A stretch of DNA of 47,895 nt from Deltaproteobacteria bacterium (GTDB lineage: Bacteria; Desulfobacterota; Desulfarculia; Adiutricales; JAFDHD01), in assembly GCA_019308995.1 (NCBI GenBank), contig JAFDHD010000049.1, positions 1-47,895 on the forward strand, read 5' to 3'. The notes below the pieces were generated by a model that was not told the origin of the DNA, did not search any database, and saw only the letters and a program-made list of their open reading frames with translations. This document shows, in pieces, positions 1 through 8,384 of the stretch (positions are counted from its first letter, which is position 1; each line of letters begins with the position of its first letter). The position numbers and the translations under genes are program-made.

Positions 1-456
1 CTACACTCCCTGATTATCCAATAATATCAATAGGTTAGCGTTTAATATTTTCCCTGCAATATCAGCTACTTATCTATGTTGTAGCACTACAACGCCAAGA
101 TTTATTCCTCGAAATAATAAATATTATCAATAAGATACACCATCCAATCTCACCAATGAATTCTGGAACATGGGCTTAAAGTATACATAGCGACATAAGT
201 AATTGCGCATATGTATTTAGGCTTTCAGCAGTCTGCACTTAGCTTTCAGCTAAAAATAGAAACATATACCATCCTTTTCAGCTGACGGCTGATAGCCCGA
301 TGAATCCACTCGGAGCTCGAAGACGCATAGCAGGCCTGAGATTCGCAGATACATATGACGCCGTGTATAGTCTCCTCTGTGAATTGGATTTAAAATTTCA
401 AACTAAAGATGTGAAATGAAGATTTGCCTATTACAATAATTTCTCTTTACTGAGAG
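1..456. other. gene-free A+T-rich left end
   Basis: I see no credible coding sequence here. The stretch is A+T-rich and contains two short perfect inverted repeats: GTTGTAG-CA-CTACAAC at 78-93 (7-bp arms) and TTAGCT-TTC-AGCTAA at 239-253 (6-bp arms). Either could be an operator or chance. The only annotated neighbour is the 3' end of the sigma-54 activator, which reads leftward into this region. Confidence 0.6.
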
Positions 457-2013
457 CTATCTAAAACGTCGGGGGCTTAGGCCGTATTTCTTGACCTTAT
501 AACGAATGACACGTTCTGTGCTCTGGAGGATGCGGGCGGCTTTAGCCATGTTCCCCTGAGAGGATTTAAGGGCGTCGGTGATGAGGTCCTTTTCCACCTT
601 GGCGATTGCTTTATCTAAAGAGGTCGAGATTTCGGTGGCAGATGCCTCAGCCGTCTGCAGGGAAGGCGGCAGGTGATAGGCGTGAATGACCGCCTCAGTT
701 GACAGGAGAACCGCTCTTTCGATACAGTTTTCCAACTCGCGGACGTTGCCCGGCCAGTGGTAGCTCGTCAGGGCGTCGAGCGCAGGCGTGGAGAGTCGCC
801 GGACATCCTTCTGGTGGCGTTGAGCGTAATGTTCGACGAAATGGTCTGCCAGCAGAAGAATGTCAGTCGGGCGCTCCCGAAGGGGCGGCAGAAAGATAGG
901 AAAGACATTGAGCCGCCAGTAAAGGTCTTCCCGAAACTCACCCTGTTCCATGGCCTGTTCCAGATTCCTGTTGGTGGCGGTAATGATCCGCACATCCACC
1001 TTGCGGGGCTTGATGCCTCCAACCCGCTCGATCTCCCTTTCCTGCAGAACCCGCAGCAGCTTGGCCTGAACTTCGATCGGAACAGAACCGATCTCGTCGA
1101 GGAAAAGAGTTCCCTGATTGGCTAACTCGAACCGGCCGGGTTTGTCCTTGACCGCGCCAGTAAAGGCCCCTTGGACATGTCCAAAAAGTTCACTTTCCAT
1201 CAGGGAGGAAGGCAGGGCTGAGCAGTTCACTTTGATGAAAGGGCCTTTGGCTCGCGGGCTGTTGTAGTGAATCGCCGAGGCGACCAGCTCCTTGCCTGTG
1301 CCTGATTCGCCTCTAATAAGGACAGTGGCTGTTGAGCCTGAGACCTGCTCGATCAGATGGAAAACCTCCCGCATCTTGTTTGAGTTGCCTATGATATTGG
1401 TCGTGGCGTACTTATCGGCCAGGGCCTGCGTTAGGCGTAAATTTTCTCGACGCAGCCGCTCTTTTTCCCGGTTCAGGGTTCCCAGGTTGACGGCAATGCG
1501 GGCAATGAGACTAGCAATGATGGTTAAAAACCGCAGATCAGCCCCCAGGGCCGTCTCGCCCTGAAAGATCCGGTCTGCGGAAATCGTACCAATGACTTTA
1601 GTTCCTGACTTTATAGGCACACACAGAAAAGAAGTGTCCTCATCAGGTCTTTGACGCCGAACGTGCGTCTTGTCCAGGAAAAGAGGCTCCTCACTGATGT
1701 GAGGGACAACCATCGGCTCACCGGTTTCCACGACCCGGCCGGTGATACCTTCACCCAGCTTGTACTGGCCCCGGCGGGCGGCATGAACGGACATCCCATG
1801 AGCCACCTCAACCTGAACCAGGTCTTCATCCGGGCTGATCAGGGTCACCATGCCATGGTGCATATCCATCCGCCTGTCCAGGATGTCCAGAACATCGTAA
1901 AGGGCCTGCCGCAAGTCAAGAGTCGCGCTAACCGCCTTGGCCACCTCGTAGAGCGTGGTAAGCTCCTCCGGACTTGTGGCCTCTGGTTCATTGTTTTTAT
2001 TAATTTTATCCAT
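457..2013 (-). CDS. GAF-domain sigma-54-dependent transcriptional activator (NifA/NtrC class)
   Basis: Bacterial enhancer-binding protein of 518 residues, predicted to bind upstream DNA and use ATP hydrolysis to open promoters held by sigma-54 RNA polymerase. An N-terminal GAF domain (about residues 25-180) is the probable sensor. The AAA+ core follows, with Walker A GESGTGKE near residue 235, the sigma-54-contacting loop GAFTGA at 282-287 and Walker B LFLDEIG near 308. A Fis-type helix-turn-helix lies at about 475-512. There is no receiver domain, so it is not a classical two-component regulator. I chose ATG 2013; an in-frame TTG nine bases upstream gives three more residues and neither has a clear Shine-Dalgarno. 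No obvious target operon adjoins it, so the regulon and GAF ligand are unknown. Confidence 0.93.
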   Translation of the reverse strand: MDKINKNNEPEATSPEELTTLYEVAKAVSATLDLRQALYDVLDILDRRMDMHHGMVTLISPDEDLVQVEVAHGMSVHAARRGQYKLGEGITGRVVETGEPMVVPHISEEPLFLDKTHVRRQRPDEDTSFLCVPIKSGTKVIGTISADRIFQGETALGADLRFLTIIASLIARIAVNLGTLNREKERLRRENLRLTQALADKYATTNIIGNSNKMREVFHLIEQVSGSTATVLIRGESGTGKELVASAIHYNSPRAKGPFIKVNCSALPSSLMESELFGHVQGAFTGAVKDKPGRFELANQGTLFLDEIGSVPIEVQAKLLRVLQEREIERVGGIKPRKVDVRIITATNRNLEQAMEQGEFREDLYWRLNVFPIFLPPLRERPTDILLLADHFVEHYAQRHQKDVRRLSTPALDALTSYHWPGNVRELENCIERAVLLSTEAVIHAYHLPPSLQTAEASATEISTSLDKAIAKVEKDLITDALKSSQGNMAKAARILQSTERVIRYKVKKYGLSPRRFR

Positions 2014-2028
2014 AGTATACAATATTCA

Positions 2029-2045
2029 CCGGGGGAAGACCCCGG
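2029..2045 (-). other. G+C-rich hairpin in the 5' leader of the sigma-54 activator
   Basis: Perfect inverted repeat CCGGGG-GAAGA-CCCCGG. It falls between the predicted transcription start (about 2055) and the start codon at 2013, so it would sit in the mRNA leader close to the ribosome binding region. It could slow translation initiation. No tract of U follows it, so it is not an intrinsic terminator. Confidence 0.5.
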
Positions 2046-2062
2046 AGTCTCTAATGAGGAAG

Positions 2063-2091
2063 ATTATACCATAAACTGACAAGATTGTCGG
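2063..2091 (-). promoter_or_regulatory. sigma-70-type promoter for the sigma-54 activator gene
   Basis: On the minus strand there is a consensus -10 box TATAAT (2063-2068) with an extended TG motif just upstream. A 17-bp spacer separates it from CCGACA (2086-2091, four of six -35 matches). Transcription would start near 2055 and give a leader of about 40 bases. The gene is thus probably expressed separately from the MOSC gene upstream. Confidence 0.7.
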
Positions 2092-2144
2092 ATGATTTAA
2101 CATGCCAGAAGGAATAAAATGAAAAAAAGGACCTGTCAGGAGGG

Positions 2145-2573
2145 CTAAAGAATTACGATCTCATCCCCGGGTCTTACCTTACCCGGAGTAATGACTTTGA
2201 AGAACACACCTTCGGTCGGCATGACACATTTACCGACCGCTTTCAATATCGCGCACCCGGAGTGGCATTCCTTACCGATCTGGGTCAGTTCCAGTACGGC
2301 CTCAGGTCCGATTCGGACCCGGGTCCCAATTTTCAGGCCGGTCAGGTCAAGGCCTTGGGTGGTAATGTTTTCAGCAAAGTCACCTGGGGCCAGGTCCAGG
2401 CCTTCGGCTTTCATCTTGTCAATACTTTCCTGGGCTAAAAGGCTGACCTGACGATGCCAGTCACCGGCATGAGCGTCATCTTCAAGACCGTGGTTGACGA
2501 TGAGTCTGGAGAAAGGGACATTCTCTTTTTTAACCCCTTTTGCTCGACTGATGGAAACGGCGACTACTTTCAT
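2145..2573 (-). CDS. MOSC domain protein (molybdenum cofactor sulfurase C-terminal-like)
   Basis: Small stand-alone MOSC protein of 142 residues. MOSC domains are associated with molybdenum cofactor sulfuration and handling of sulfur from pyridoxal enzymes; here the partner is unknown. The sequence shows the usual MOSC features: an early VSISRAKG strand, a GLEDDAHAG segment near residue 30, GDFAENITT near 64, and the conserved cysteine region GKECHSGCAI near residues 100-110. Length agrees with bacterial single-domain MOSC proteins. The ATG at 2573 is preceded by a good AGAGGA ribosome site. No molybdopterin genes are adjacent. Confidence 0.88.
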   Translation of the reverse strand: MKVVAVSISRAKGVKKENVPFSRLIVNHGLEDDAHAGDWHRQVSLLAQESIDKMKAEGLDLAPGDFAENITTQGLDLTGLKIGTRVRIGPEAVLELTQIGKECHSGCAILKAVGKCVMPTEGVFFKVITPGKVRPGDEIVIL

Positions 2574-2941
2574 GAAATCCTCTTCTTTAGGCTTGAATAA
2601 GGCTTGAATGTCTTCCCCTGTGCCTTGAAAATGAAGGGGGCTGTTCCATTCTGGATCGGCCTTTACTCTTATCAGATTTTAGGATTAAACTCAATGATTG
2701 GTAGGCTGGGGCCTTCCAGGTGCTGGCAGATCAGGCGGCTTCGGCTAATATTTCTAACGAACCATGAGGTATCCTTCAAGTCTGGCCTAAAATCACTTCG
2801 GTTATGACCGTTTTTCAAACGACGTGAACAAATAAGCACGGCTGATGGTTATCCATACAATTTGTCAGTTCAATATTGTTTGACTTATGCTGTAAACTCT
2901 GCTTAACTGCTGTCTTTAAAAGGATTCTTGGTGGTCAATGG
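2574..2941. other. divergent intergenic region between MOSC gene and queA
   Basis: About 370 bases separate the divergent MOSC and queA genes. I recognise no gene. A 67-codon plus-strand frame at 2604-2807 has no visible domain, and an 11-bp direct repeat based on AGGCTTGAAT occurs near 2590. The right half holds possible queA promoters. Confidence 0.55.
2862..2907 (+). promoter_or_regulatory. candidate promoter(s) of the queA-tgt-yajC-secDF operon
   Basis: Two overlapping weak candidates: TTGTCA (2862-2867), 18 bp, TATGCT (2886-2891); and TTGACT (2879-2884), 17 bp, TTAACT (2902-2907). Both lie 35-80 bases before the queA start. Neither has a strong -10 box, so the call rests mainly on position. 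Confidence 0.35.
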
Positions 2942-4006
2942 ATGAGCCTCAGACTCGATGATTTCAATTTTCACCTCCCGCATGAACTGATTGCCCAGAG
3001 GCCGGCCGGCCGGAGAGACGAATCCAGGTTAATGGTCCTGGACCGAGCCTCAGGGGACATTGAGCACGCCCGATTCGCCGACCTGGGCAGATGGCTGACC
3101 CCGGGCAGCCTTATTGTGGTCAATGACGCGCGGGTGGTTCCGGTGCGTCTCTGGGGCCGGAAGGAGAGCGGAGCCCGAATCGAGGTCGTGATCCTCAAGC
3201 CGCCTCCGCCAGAGGCCGAGCCGGGGGAGTATGAAATTGAATGCCTGGCCAGACCCGCCAGACGATTAAAGCCGGGGGTCCGGCTTTATTTTGGGCTCAA
3301 GCTGAGCGCAGAGGTGGTTCGTGTCCTAAAATCCGGCCGGACAATCTTCAGGTTCTGTTTCAAAGAGGCGCCCGTACCAACGCTGGAGTCTATCGGCCAT
3401 ATGCCTCTGCCGCCATACATCAACCGCACAAACGATGACGGGCAGGAGTCTGAACTGGACCGCACACGGTACCAGACGGTCTACTCCAGGACTCCAGGGG
3501 CCGTGGCCGCGCCGACGGCGGGCCTGCATTTTACCGAGGAATTACTTGAGGCATTGAAAAACCAGGGATTTAATATCGTCACCTTAACCCTGCTGGTCGG
3601 GTATGGCACCTTTGCCCCGGTGCGCGAACAGGATATTACCCGGCACCGGATCGAGGCTGAAGGGATCATCCTGCCAGCAGAAACAGCAGATAAAGTGAAC
3701 CAGGCCAAGGCTACAGGCCAGGCAGTCACCACGGTCGGAACAACCGGGGTCCGCTCCCTCGAATTCGCGGCCCGTCAGAACGGTCTGCTTAAACCTTTCC
3801 AGGGAATGTGCGACCTCTTTATCTATCCAGGCTTTAAGTTTAAAATGGTCAACCACCTGGTGACGAATTTCCACCTGCCTCGCTCCAGCCTATTGATGCT
3901 TGTGGCCGCCTTTGCCGGTCTTAAAACGATCCTTGAGGCCTACCGGGTGGCCGTGGTTGAGCGTTACAGATTTTACAGTTACGGTGACGCGATGCTGATT
4001 CTTTAA
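2942..4006 (+). CDS. queA: S-adenosylmethionine:tRNA ribosyltransferase-isomerase QueA
   Basis: Transfers and isomerises the ribosyl moiety of S-adenosylmethionine onto 7-aminomethyl-7-deazaguanine in tRNA, giving epoxyqueuosine, the penultimate queuosine step. The 354-residue protein begins with the family start MSLRLDDFNFHLPHELIAQ and contains RDESRLMVLDR, a VNDARVVP strand, PLPPYI near 165 and TAGLHFTEELL. The C-terminus has VTNFHLPRSSLLMLVAAFAG, as in QueA. An upstream in-frame start would add 22 unrelated residues; ATG 2942, with GGTGG seven bases before it, fits the family. tgt follows after 10 bases, so the two queuosine enzymes are co-transcribed. Confidence 0.96.
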   Translation: MSLRLDDFNFHLPHELIAQRPAGRRDESRLMVLDRASGDIEHARFADLGRWLTPGSLIVVNDARVVPVRLWGRKESGARIEVVILKPPPPEAEPGEYEIECLARPARRLKPGVRLYFGLKLSAEVVRVLKSGRTIFRFCFKEAPVPTLESIGHMPLPPYINRTNDDGQESELDRTRYQTVYSRTPGAVAAPTAGLHFTEELLEALKNQGFNIVTLTLLVGYGTFAPVREQDITRHRIEAEGIILPAETADKVNQAKATGQAVTTVGTTGVRSLEFAARQNGLLKPFQGMCDLFIYPGFKFKMVNHLVTNFHLPRSSLLMLVAAFAGLKTILEAYRVAVVERYRFYSYGDAMLIL

Positions 4007-4016
4007 ATCATGGATT

Positions 4017-5168
4017 ATGGTCATCGTAAATCAACGTTCTTTGACATTCACGATCCTGGCCAAAGATTCAGGAACCCGGGCTCGGGCCGGAGTAATTAAT
4101 ACGGCTCACCGTCAGATTCCGACCCCGTGTTTCATGCCCGTGGGCACTCAGGGGACGGTCAAGGCCGTGGGACCGGACGACCTGATCAAGGTCGGCGCCA
4201 GGATGCTTCTGGCCAACACCTATCATCTACTCATTCGTCCCGGCCCGGATGTCGTCCGCCGCCTGGGAGGCCTCCATGCCTTTATGGGATGGGAGGGGCC
4301 GATTTTGACTGACTCCGGTGGTTTCCAGGTCTTCTCTTTGACCAGCCTGCGAAAGGTCAGCCAGGAAGGGATCACTTTCAGGTCTCACCTCGATGGGTCA
4401 GAAATTTTCCTGACCCCGGAAAAGGCCGTGGCAGTGCAGGAAACGCTGGACCCGGATATTATGATGGCCCTGGATGAGTGCACACCCTACCCGGCCAGCC
4501 GAGATCAGACAGCTGCTTCTGCGGAGTTGACCTTAAGCTGGGCCAAACGCTGTCTTATGGCACAGAACCCTGAGAAATCTCCAGCTATGTTCGGTATCAT
4601 CCAGGGAGGAATGTACCCGGATTTAAGGCGCGAGGCGGCCCGAGCCGTGACAGACCTGGGCTTCCCCGGCCTGGCTCTCGGCGGGCTGGCCGTGGGGGAG
4701 GAGGCGGCCGTCAGGATGGAGATGATAGAGGCGGCCGTTGAAGTTATCACGCCAGACAGGCCGTTATACCTCATGGGCCTGGGGACCCCTGAAGACCTGG
4801 TCGAAGGCATCGCTCGAGGGGCTGACCTTTTTGATTGCGTCTTGCCGACCCGGAACGCCCGTAATGGGCAGCTTTTTACCCGGAAAGGCCGGCTGGTGAT
4901 CAAGCAGGCGCAGTACAGAGACGACAAACGCCCGGTGGAGGAAGGCTGCGGGTGTTACACCTGCCGCCGATTCTCGCGCGGCTACCTGCGGCACCTGTTC
5001 GTTTCAAAAGAATTGCTGGCCTTTCGGCTCAATACGATTCATAATTTATATTACTATCTTTCCCTGGTGGCGGAGGCGCGTGAAGCGCTCCTTCAGGGAC
5101 GATTTAAAATGTTTTACAACGATTTTCATAGCTTACGCGAGAGTGAGAAACTCCCGTCAAAGGCATGA
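4017..5168 (+). CDS. tgt: queuine/preQ1 tRNA-guanine transglycosylase Tgt
   Basis: Exchanges guanine-34 of GUN-anticodon tRNAs for preQ1, the substrate QueA then modifies. The 383-residue TIM-barrel protein has TDSGGFQVFSL near residue 98, where the general acid Asp is expected, GGLAVGE in the substrate pocket, and D273 in FDCVLPTRNAR, the expected nucleophile. The C-terminal zinc site CGCYTC (near residues 302-307) is followed by a distal histidine in the NTIHNLYYYL helix. Length is normal. The start codon is 10 bases after the queA stop. Confidence 0.96.
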   Translation: MVIVNQRSLTFTILAKDSGTRARAGVINTAHRQIPTPCFMPVGTQGTVKAVGPDDLIKVGARMLLANTYHLLIRPGPDVVRRLGGLHAFMGWEGPILTDSGGFQVFSLTSLRKVSQEGITFRSHLDGSEIFLTPEKAVAVQETLDPDIMMALDECTPYPASRDQTAASAELTLSWAKRCLMAQNPEKSPAMFGIIQGGMYPDLRREAARAVTDLGFPGLALGGLAVGEEAAVRMEMIEAAVEVITPDRPLYLMGLGTPEDLVEGIARGADLFDCVLPTRNARNGQLFTRKGRLVIKQAQYRDDKRPVEEGCGCYTCRRFSRGYLRHLFVSKELLAFRLNTIHNLYYYLSLVAEAREALLQGRFKMFYNDFHSLRESEKLPSKA

Positions 5169-5190
5169 TAATATTCGAGGAGGAGATGAA

Positions 5191-5547
5191 ATGTTCGTAG
5201 ATCTGGTATACGCCATGGGCGGCTTGCCTGGCAGCGGAGGCGAGGGAGGAGGCTCCAGTATGCTGAGCGCCCTCTTTCCCCTGATTTTGATGTTCGTCAT
5301 TTTTTACTTTTTACTTATCAGGCCTCAACAAAAAAAGGCTCGCGACCAGCGCAGTTGGCTTTCACGCCTGAACAAGGGAGACAAGGTCGTCACCAGCGGC
5401 GGCCTGCACGGTCAGATCACCGGTATAACCGATACGGTCGTTACTCTTGAGATCGCGCCGAAAATCAGGGTCAAGGTCTCCCGGAGCGCCGTTGCTGGCC
5501 CGACAGCGCCGGAGCAGCCCGTGACTTCGTCAGCCGATGAAAAATAA
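5191..5547 (+). CDS. yajC: Sec translocon accessory protein YajC
   Basis: Small inner-membrane protein of 118 residues that associates with SecDF and SecYEG. It has a Gly-rich N-terminus, one membrane segment (about residues 30-48), then FLLIRPQQKKARDQ and the conserved GDKVVTSGGLHGQITGI. The start ATG 5191 has an excellent GAGGAGG ribosome site; longer in-frame readings overlap tgt and are unlikely. The tail is rich in Ala/Pro/Ser. It lies between tgt and secD in the classical order. Confidence 0.95.
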   Translation: MFVDLVYAMGGLPGSGGEGGGSSMLSALFPLILMFVIFYFLLIRPQQKKARDQRSWLSRLNKGDKVVTSGGLHGQITGITDTVVTLEIAPKIRVKVSRSAVAGPTAPEQPVTSSADEK

Positions 5548-5595
5548 AAGGAATGATTTTAAGAGCGTTCAAACCGCACCTTCAGGAGTAACGTA

Positions 5596-7197
5596 GTGGA
5601 TCGAAACTTCCAGTGGCGTCTGCTCATCGTCCTGGCCGTAATAGTGGCTGCTTTGATGTACATCTATCCTTCAGTGGCTCCCAGCCTGCCCACCTGGTGG
5701 CAGAAAATCCTGCCTTCGGAAAAGGTCCATCTCGGGCTCGATCTCAGGGGAGGAATGCACCTCATGCTCGAGGTTCAGACCGAAAAGGCGGTCGAAAGCT
5801 CTCTGGACCGAACCATTGAAGAACTCAAATACAACCTGCGCAAGGCCCGTATCCCGGTCAAGGTCATAGAGAGAATAGAGGGCCGCACCGTGGAGGTGGA
5901 GTTGGTCAAGCCCGAACAGCTGGACAAGTTCAATGAAATTCTTGATAACGACTTCGGTTACCTGGTGACGCAGAGTACCAGGGAGGATGAGGGCCGGGTT
6001 AAAGTGACCCTGGGAATCCATGATCGAGAGGCCAAAAGGATCGAGGACCTCTCGGTGCGGCAGGCCCTTGAAACCATCCGCAACCGGATTGACCAGTTTG
6101 GCGTAACCGAACCGGATATCCGGCCCCAGGGGAAAGATAGAGTCGTAGTTCAGCTCCCGGGGATCAAGGACACCAAACGGGCCGTGGAACTGATCGGCCA
6201 GACGGCTCGCCTCGAGTTCAAGCTGGTGGACGAGGATCATAGTCCGACTAAGGCCCTGGCCGAAGGCCCTCCGCCAGGGACCGAGATCGCCTATCATATC
6301 GAGGTTGACCACGAAACAGGCAGAACAAAAAAGATACCTTACCTCCTGAGGAAGCGGGCCTTGATGACCGGTGAGTATATCACCAACGCCCGGATGCGGT
6401 TTGACAACCAGTACAACACCCCCTATGTTGCTCTGAATTTTGACGCCAAGGGCTCGCGGCTCTTTGAACGTATCACCGAAGCCCATATTAAAAAAAGATT
6501 AGCCATCGTTCTGGATAACATCGTCAAATCCGCTCCGGTTATCCAGGATAAGATTCCCGGCGGCCGGGCCGTCATTACCGGGAGGTTCACTCAGGAGGAA
6601 GCCACGGACCTGGCTACCGTTCTCAGGTCCGGGGCGCTGCCCGCTCCGGTCAAGATCCTGGAGGAACGGACCGTCGGCCCTTCGCTGGGGCAGGATTCGA
6701 TCAACCGGGGTCTCCTCTCTATCCTGATCGGCGGCATTCTGGTTCTCGGTTTTATGGCTTTTTACTACCGCGCCTCCGGCCTCATCGCCGACCTGGCCCT
6801 GCTCCTGAACATGCTCCTGATCATGGCCGTTCTGGTGGCCTTCAGGGCCACCCTGACCCTGCCAGGCATCGCGGGCATCATCCTGACTATCGGTATGTCC
6901 GTGGACGCTAACGTCCTGATCTTTGAACGCATCAGGGAGGAAAAGCGGATGGGTAAAACCCCACGGGCCGCGGTGGACGGCGGCTTCAGCAAGGCGATGT
7001 GGACCATCTTCGACGCGAACATCACCACCTTTATCGCCGCCCTGGTTCTGTATCAGTTCGGGACCGGGCCGATCAGGGGCTTTGCCGTTACCCTGTCCAT
7101 CGGAATTGTAGCCAGTCTCTTCACGGCCCTCTTTGTCTCACGTCTTGTCTTTGATTATCTGCTCGTTAAGGTCAAAATGAAGACGGTCAGTATCTGA
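5596..7197 (+). CDS. secD: protein translocase subunit SecD
   Basis: Proton-motive-force-driven RND-family component that pulls exported proteins through SecYEG and releases them in the periplasm. The 533-residue protein has one N-terminal membrane segment (about 7-27), the motif LGLDLRGGMHLMLEV near residue 45, a large periplasmic P1 head with IRNRIDQFGVTEPDI, and five C-terminal membrane helices. The GMSVDANVLIFERIREE signature near residue 435 contains the Asp/Arg relay typical of SecD. Translation starts at GTG 5596 with AGGAG upstream. secF follows after 30 bases. Confidence 0.96.
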   Translation: MDRNFQWRLLIVLAVIVAALMYIYPSVAPSLPTWWQKILPSEKVHLGLDLRGGMHLMLEVQTEKAVESSLDRTIEELKYNLRKARIPVKVIERIEGRTVEVELVKPEQLDKFNEILDNDFGYLVTQSTREDEGRVKVTLGIHDREAKRIEDLSVRQALETIRNRIDQFGVTEPDIRPQGKDRVVVQLPGIKDTKRAVELIGQTARLEFKLVDEDHSPTKALAEGPPPGTEIAYHIEVDHETGRTKKIPYLLRKRALMTGEYITNARMRFDNQYNTPYVALNFDAKGSRLFERITEAHIKKRLAIVLDNIVKSAPVIQDKIPGGRAVITGRFTQEEATDLATVLRSGALPAPVKILEERTVGPSLGQDSINRGLLSILIGGILVLGFMAFYYRASGLIADLALLLNMLLIMAVLVAFRATLTLPGIAGIILTIGMSVDANVLIFERIREEKRMGKTPRAAVDGGFSKAMWTIFDANITTFIAALVLYQFGTGPIRGFAVTLSIGIVASLFTALFVSRLVFDYLLVKVKMKTVSI

Positions 7198-7227
7198 AAA
7201 GGAGTCTAGGCCTACATCGGAGTTGAA

Positions 7228-8322
7228 ATGGAATTCATCAAACCGGGAACACATCTTAATTTCGTGGGCAGGAGCCGTCAGGCCTATGCAGTTTCCCTGG
7301 CCCTGATCCTAGTGACGGTCATCTCGCTTCTCATCCACCGCGGCCCCAACTGGGGAGTGGATTTCACCGGCGGCCTCCTGGTCCAGGTTCAATTCAAGGA
7401 AAAGACCACCCCCGCGGAAATCAGAGGCGGCCTGGCTGACGTCAATATGCAGGATAGTATCATTCAAGGCTTCGGGGCCTCCGGTCATAATGAATACCTG
7501 ATTCGCACCGAGCAGGGGGATATTGATCTGGGCGGACTGGCTCAGAATATCCAAAAAAGCCTGGAGCAGAGATTTCCGCCGGGGTCCATTGACGTCCGAC
7601 GGGTGGATATGGTCGGACCCAAGGTCGGGAAAGACCTGAGAGACAAGGCGCTTTTTGCCATCTTCTATGCCATTCTTTTCATTGTCATTTATATCTCCGG
7701 CCGCTTTGAACTGAAGTGGCTCATGAGCATTGCCGTGGCGGCCGTCCTGGCGGCGACTGTTTACCTGGGGACCATGATCGGGGCCGGAGTGACCTACCTC
7801 ATTATTATTGCCTTGCTGGTGACCCTGGGTGTCTGTTTTGTATTCAAGCTCAAGTACGCCCTGGGGGCCATCGTGGCCTTGATCCACGATGTAATTATCA
7901 CCATCGGAATCTTCTCCTTTCTGGACATGGAGATCACTCTGAGCATCGTGGCGGCCCTGCTGACCATCGTCGGGTACTCGCTCAACGACACCATCATTGT
8001 CTTCGACCGCATCCGGGAAAACCTGAGGAAGTTTCGGCGTCAAAAGCTGGATGAAATCATCAACACCAGCATCAATGATTGCTTGTCCCGGACTATACTT
8101 ACCTCGGGCACGACCCTGACGGTGGTCTTTTGCCTCTATCTGCTTGGCGGGCCGGTTATCGCTGACTTTGCCTTGGCCATCATCATCGGCGTCCTGATCG
8201 GGACCTACTCCTCGATGTACGTCGCCAGCCCCATTCTCCTGCTCTGGCCGCCCGAGGTCCCAGCCGCCAAAGGAAAAACAAAAACCGGCCCTCGAAACAA
8301 AGGCAAAAAACGGAAAGGTTGA
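7228..8322 (+). CDS. secF: protein translocase subunit SecF
   Basis: Partner of SecD in post-translocational protein export. The 364-residue protein has an N-terminal helix, the GVDFTGG motif at residues 43-49, a periplasmic domain, VGPKVGKDLRDKA near 130-142, and the C-terminal SLNDTIIVFDRIREN signature. Between the usual second helix (ending YISGRFELKW near residue 164) and ALGAIVALIHD (211-221) there are about 45 extra residues that look like an additional hydrophobic hairpin, so it may have more than the canonical six helices. The tail is very basic. It follows secD in the same operon. Confidence 0.94.
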   Translation: MEFIKPGTHLNFVGRSRQAYAVSLALILVTVISLLIHRGPNWGVDFTGGLLVQVQFKEKTTPAEIRGGLADVNMQDSIIQGFGASGHNEYLIRTEQGDIDLGGLAQNIQKSLEQRFPPGSIDVRRVDMVGPKVGKDLRDKALFAIFYAILFIVIYISGRFELKWLMSIAVAAVLAATVYLGTMIGAGVTYLIIIALLVTLGVCFVFKLKYALGAIVALIHDVIITIGIFSFLDMEITLSIVAALLTIVGYSLNDTIIVFDRIRENLRKFRRQKLDEIINTSINDCLSRTILTSGTTLTVVFCLYLLGGPVIADFALAIIIGVLIGTYSSMYVASPILLLWPPEVPAAKGKTKTGPRNKGKKRKG

Positions 8323-8384
8323 AAAAAACCGGTTAATAAAGTTTAGAAGTGAAAGATCTGAAAGCTTATCCTGAAGGAGAGAAC

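Noticed and set aside
2604-2807. 67-codon frame between MOSC gene and queA
   Set aside because: No ribosome site, no domain, unusual composition; probably chance in a divergent intergenic region.
5671-6486. 271-codon minus-strand open frame
   Set aside because: Antisense shadow of secD.
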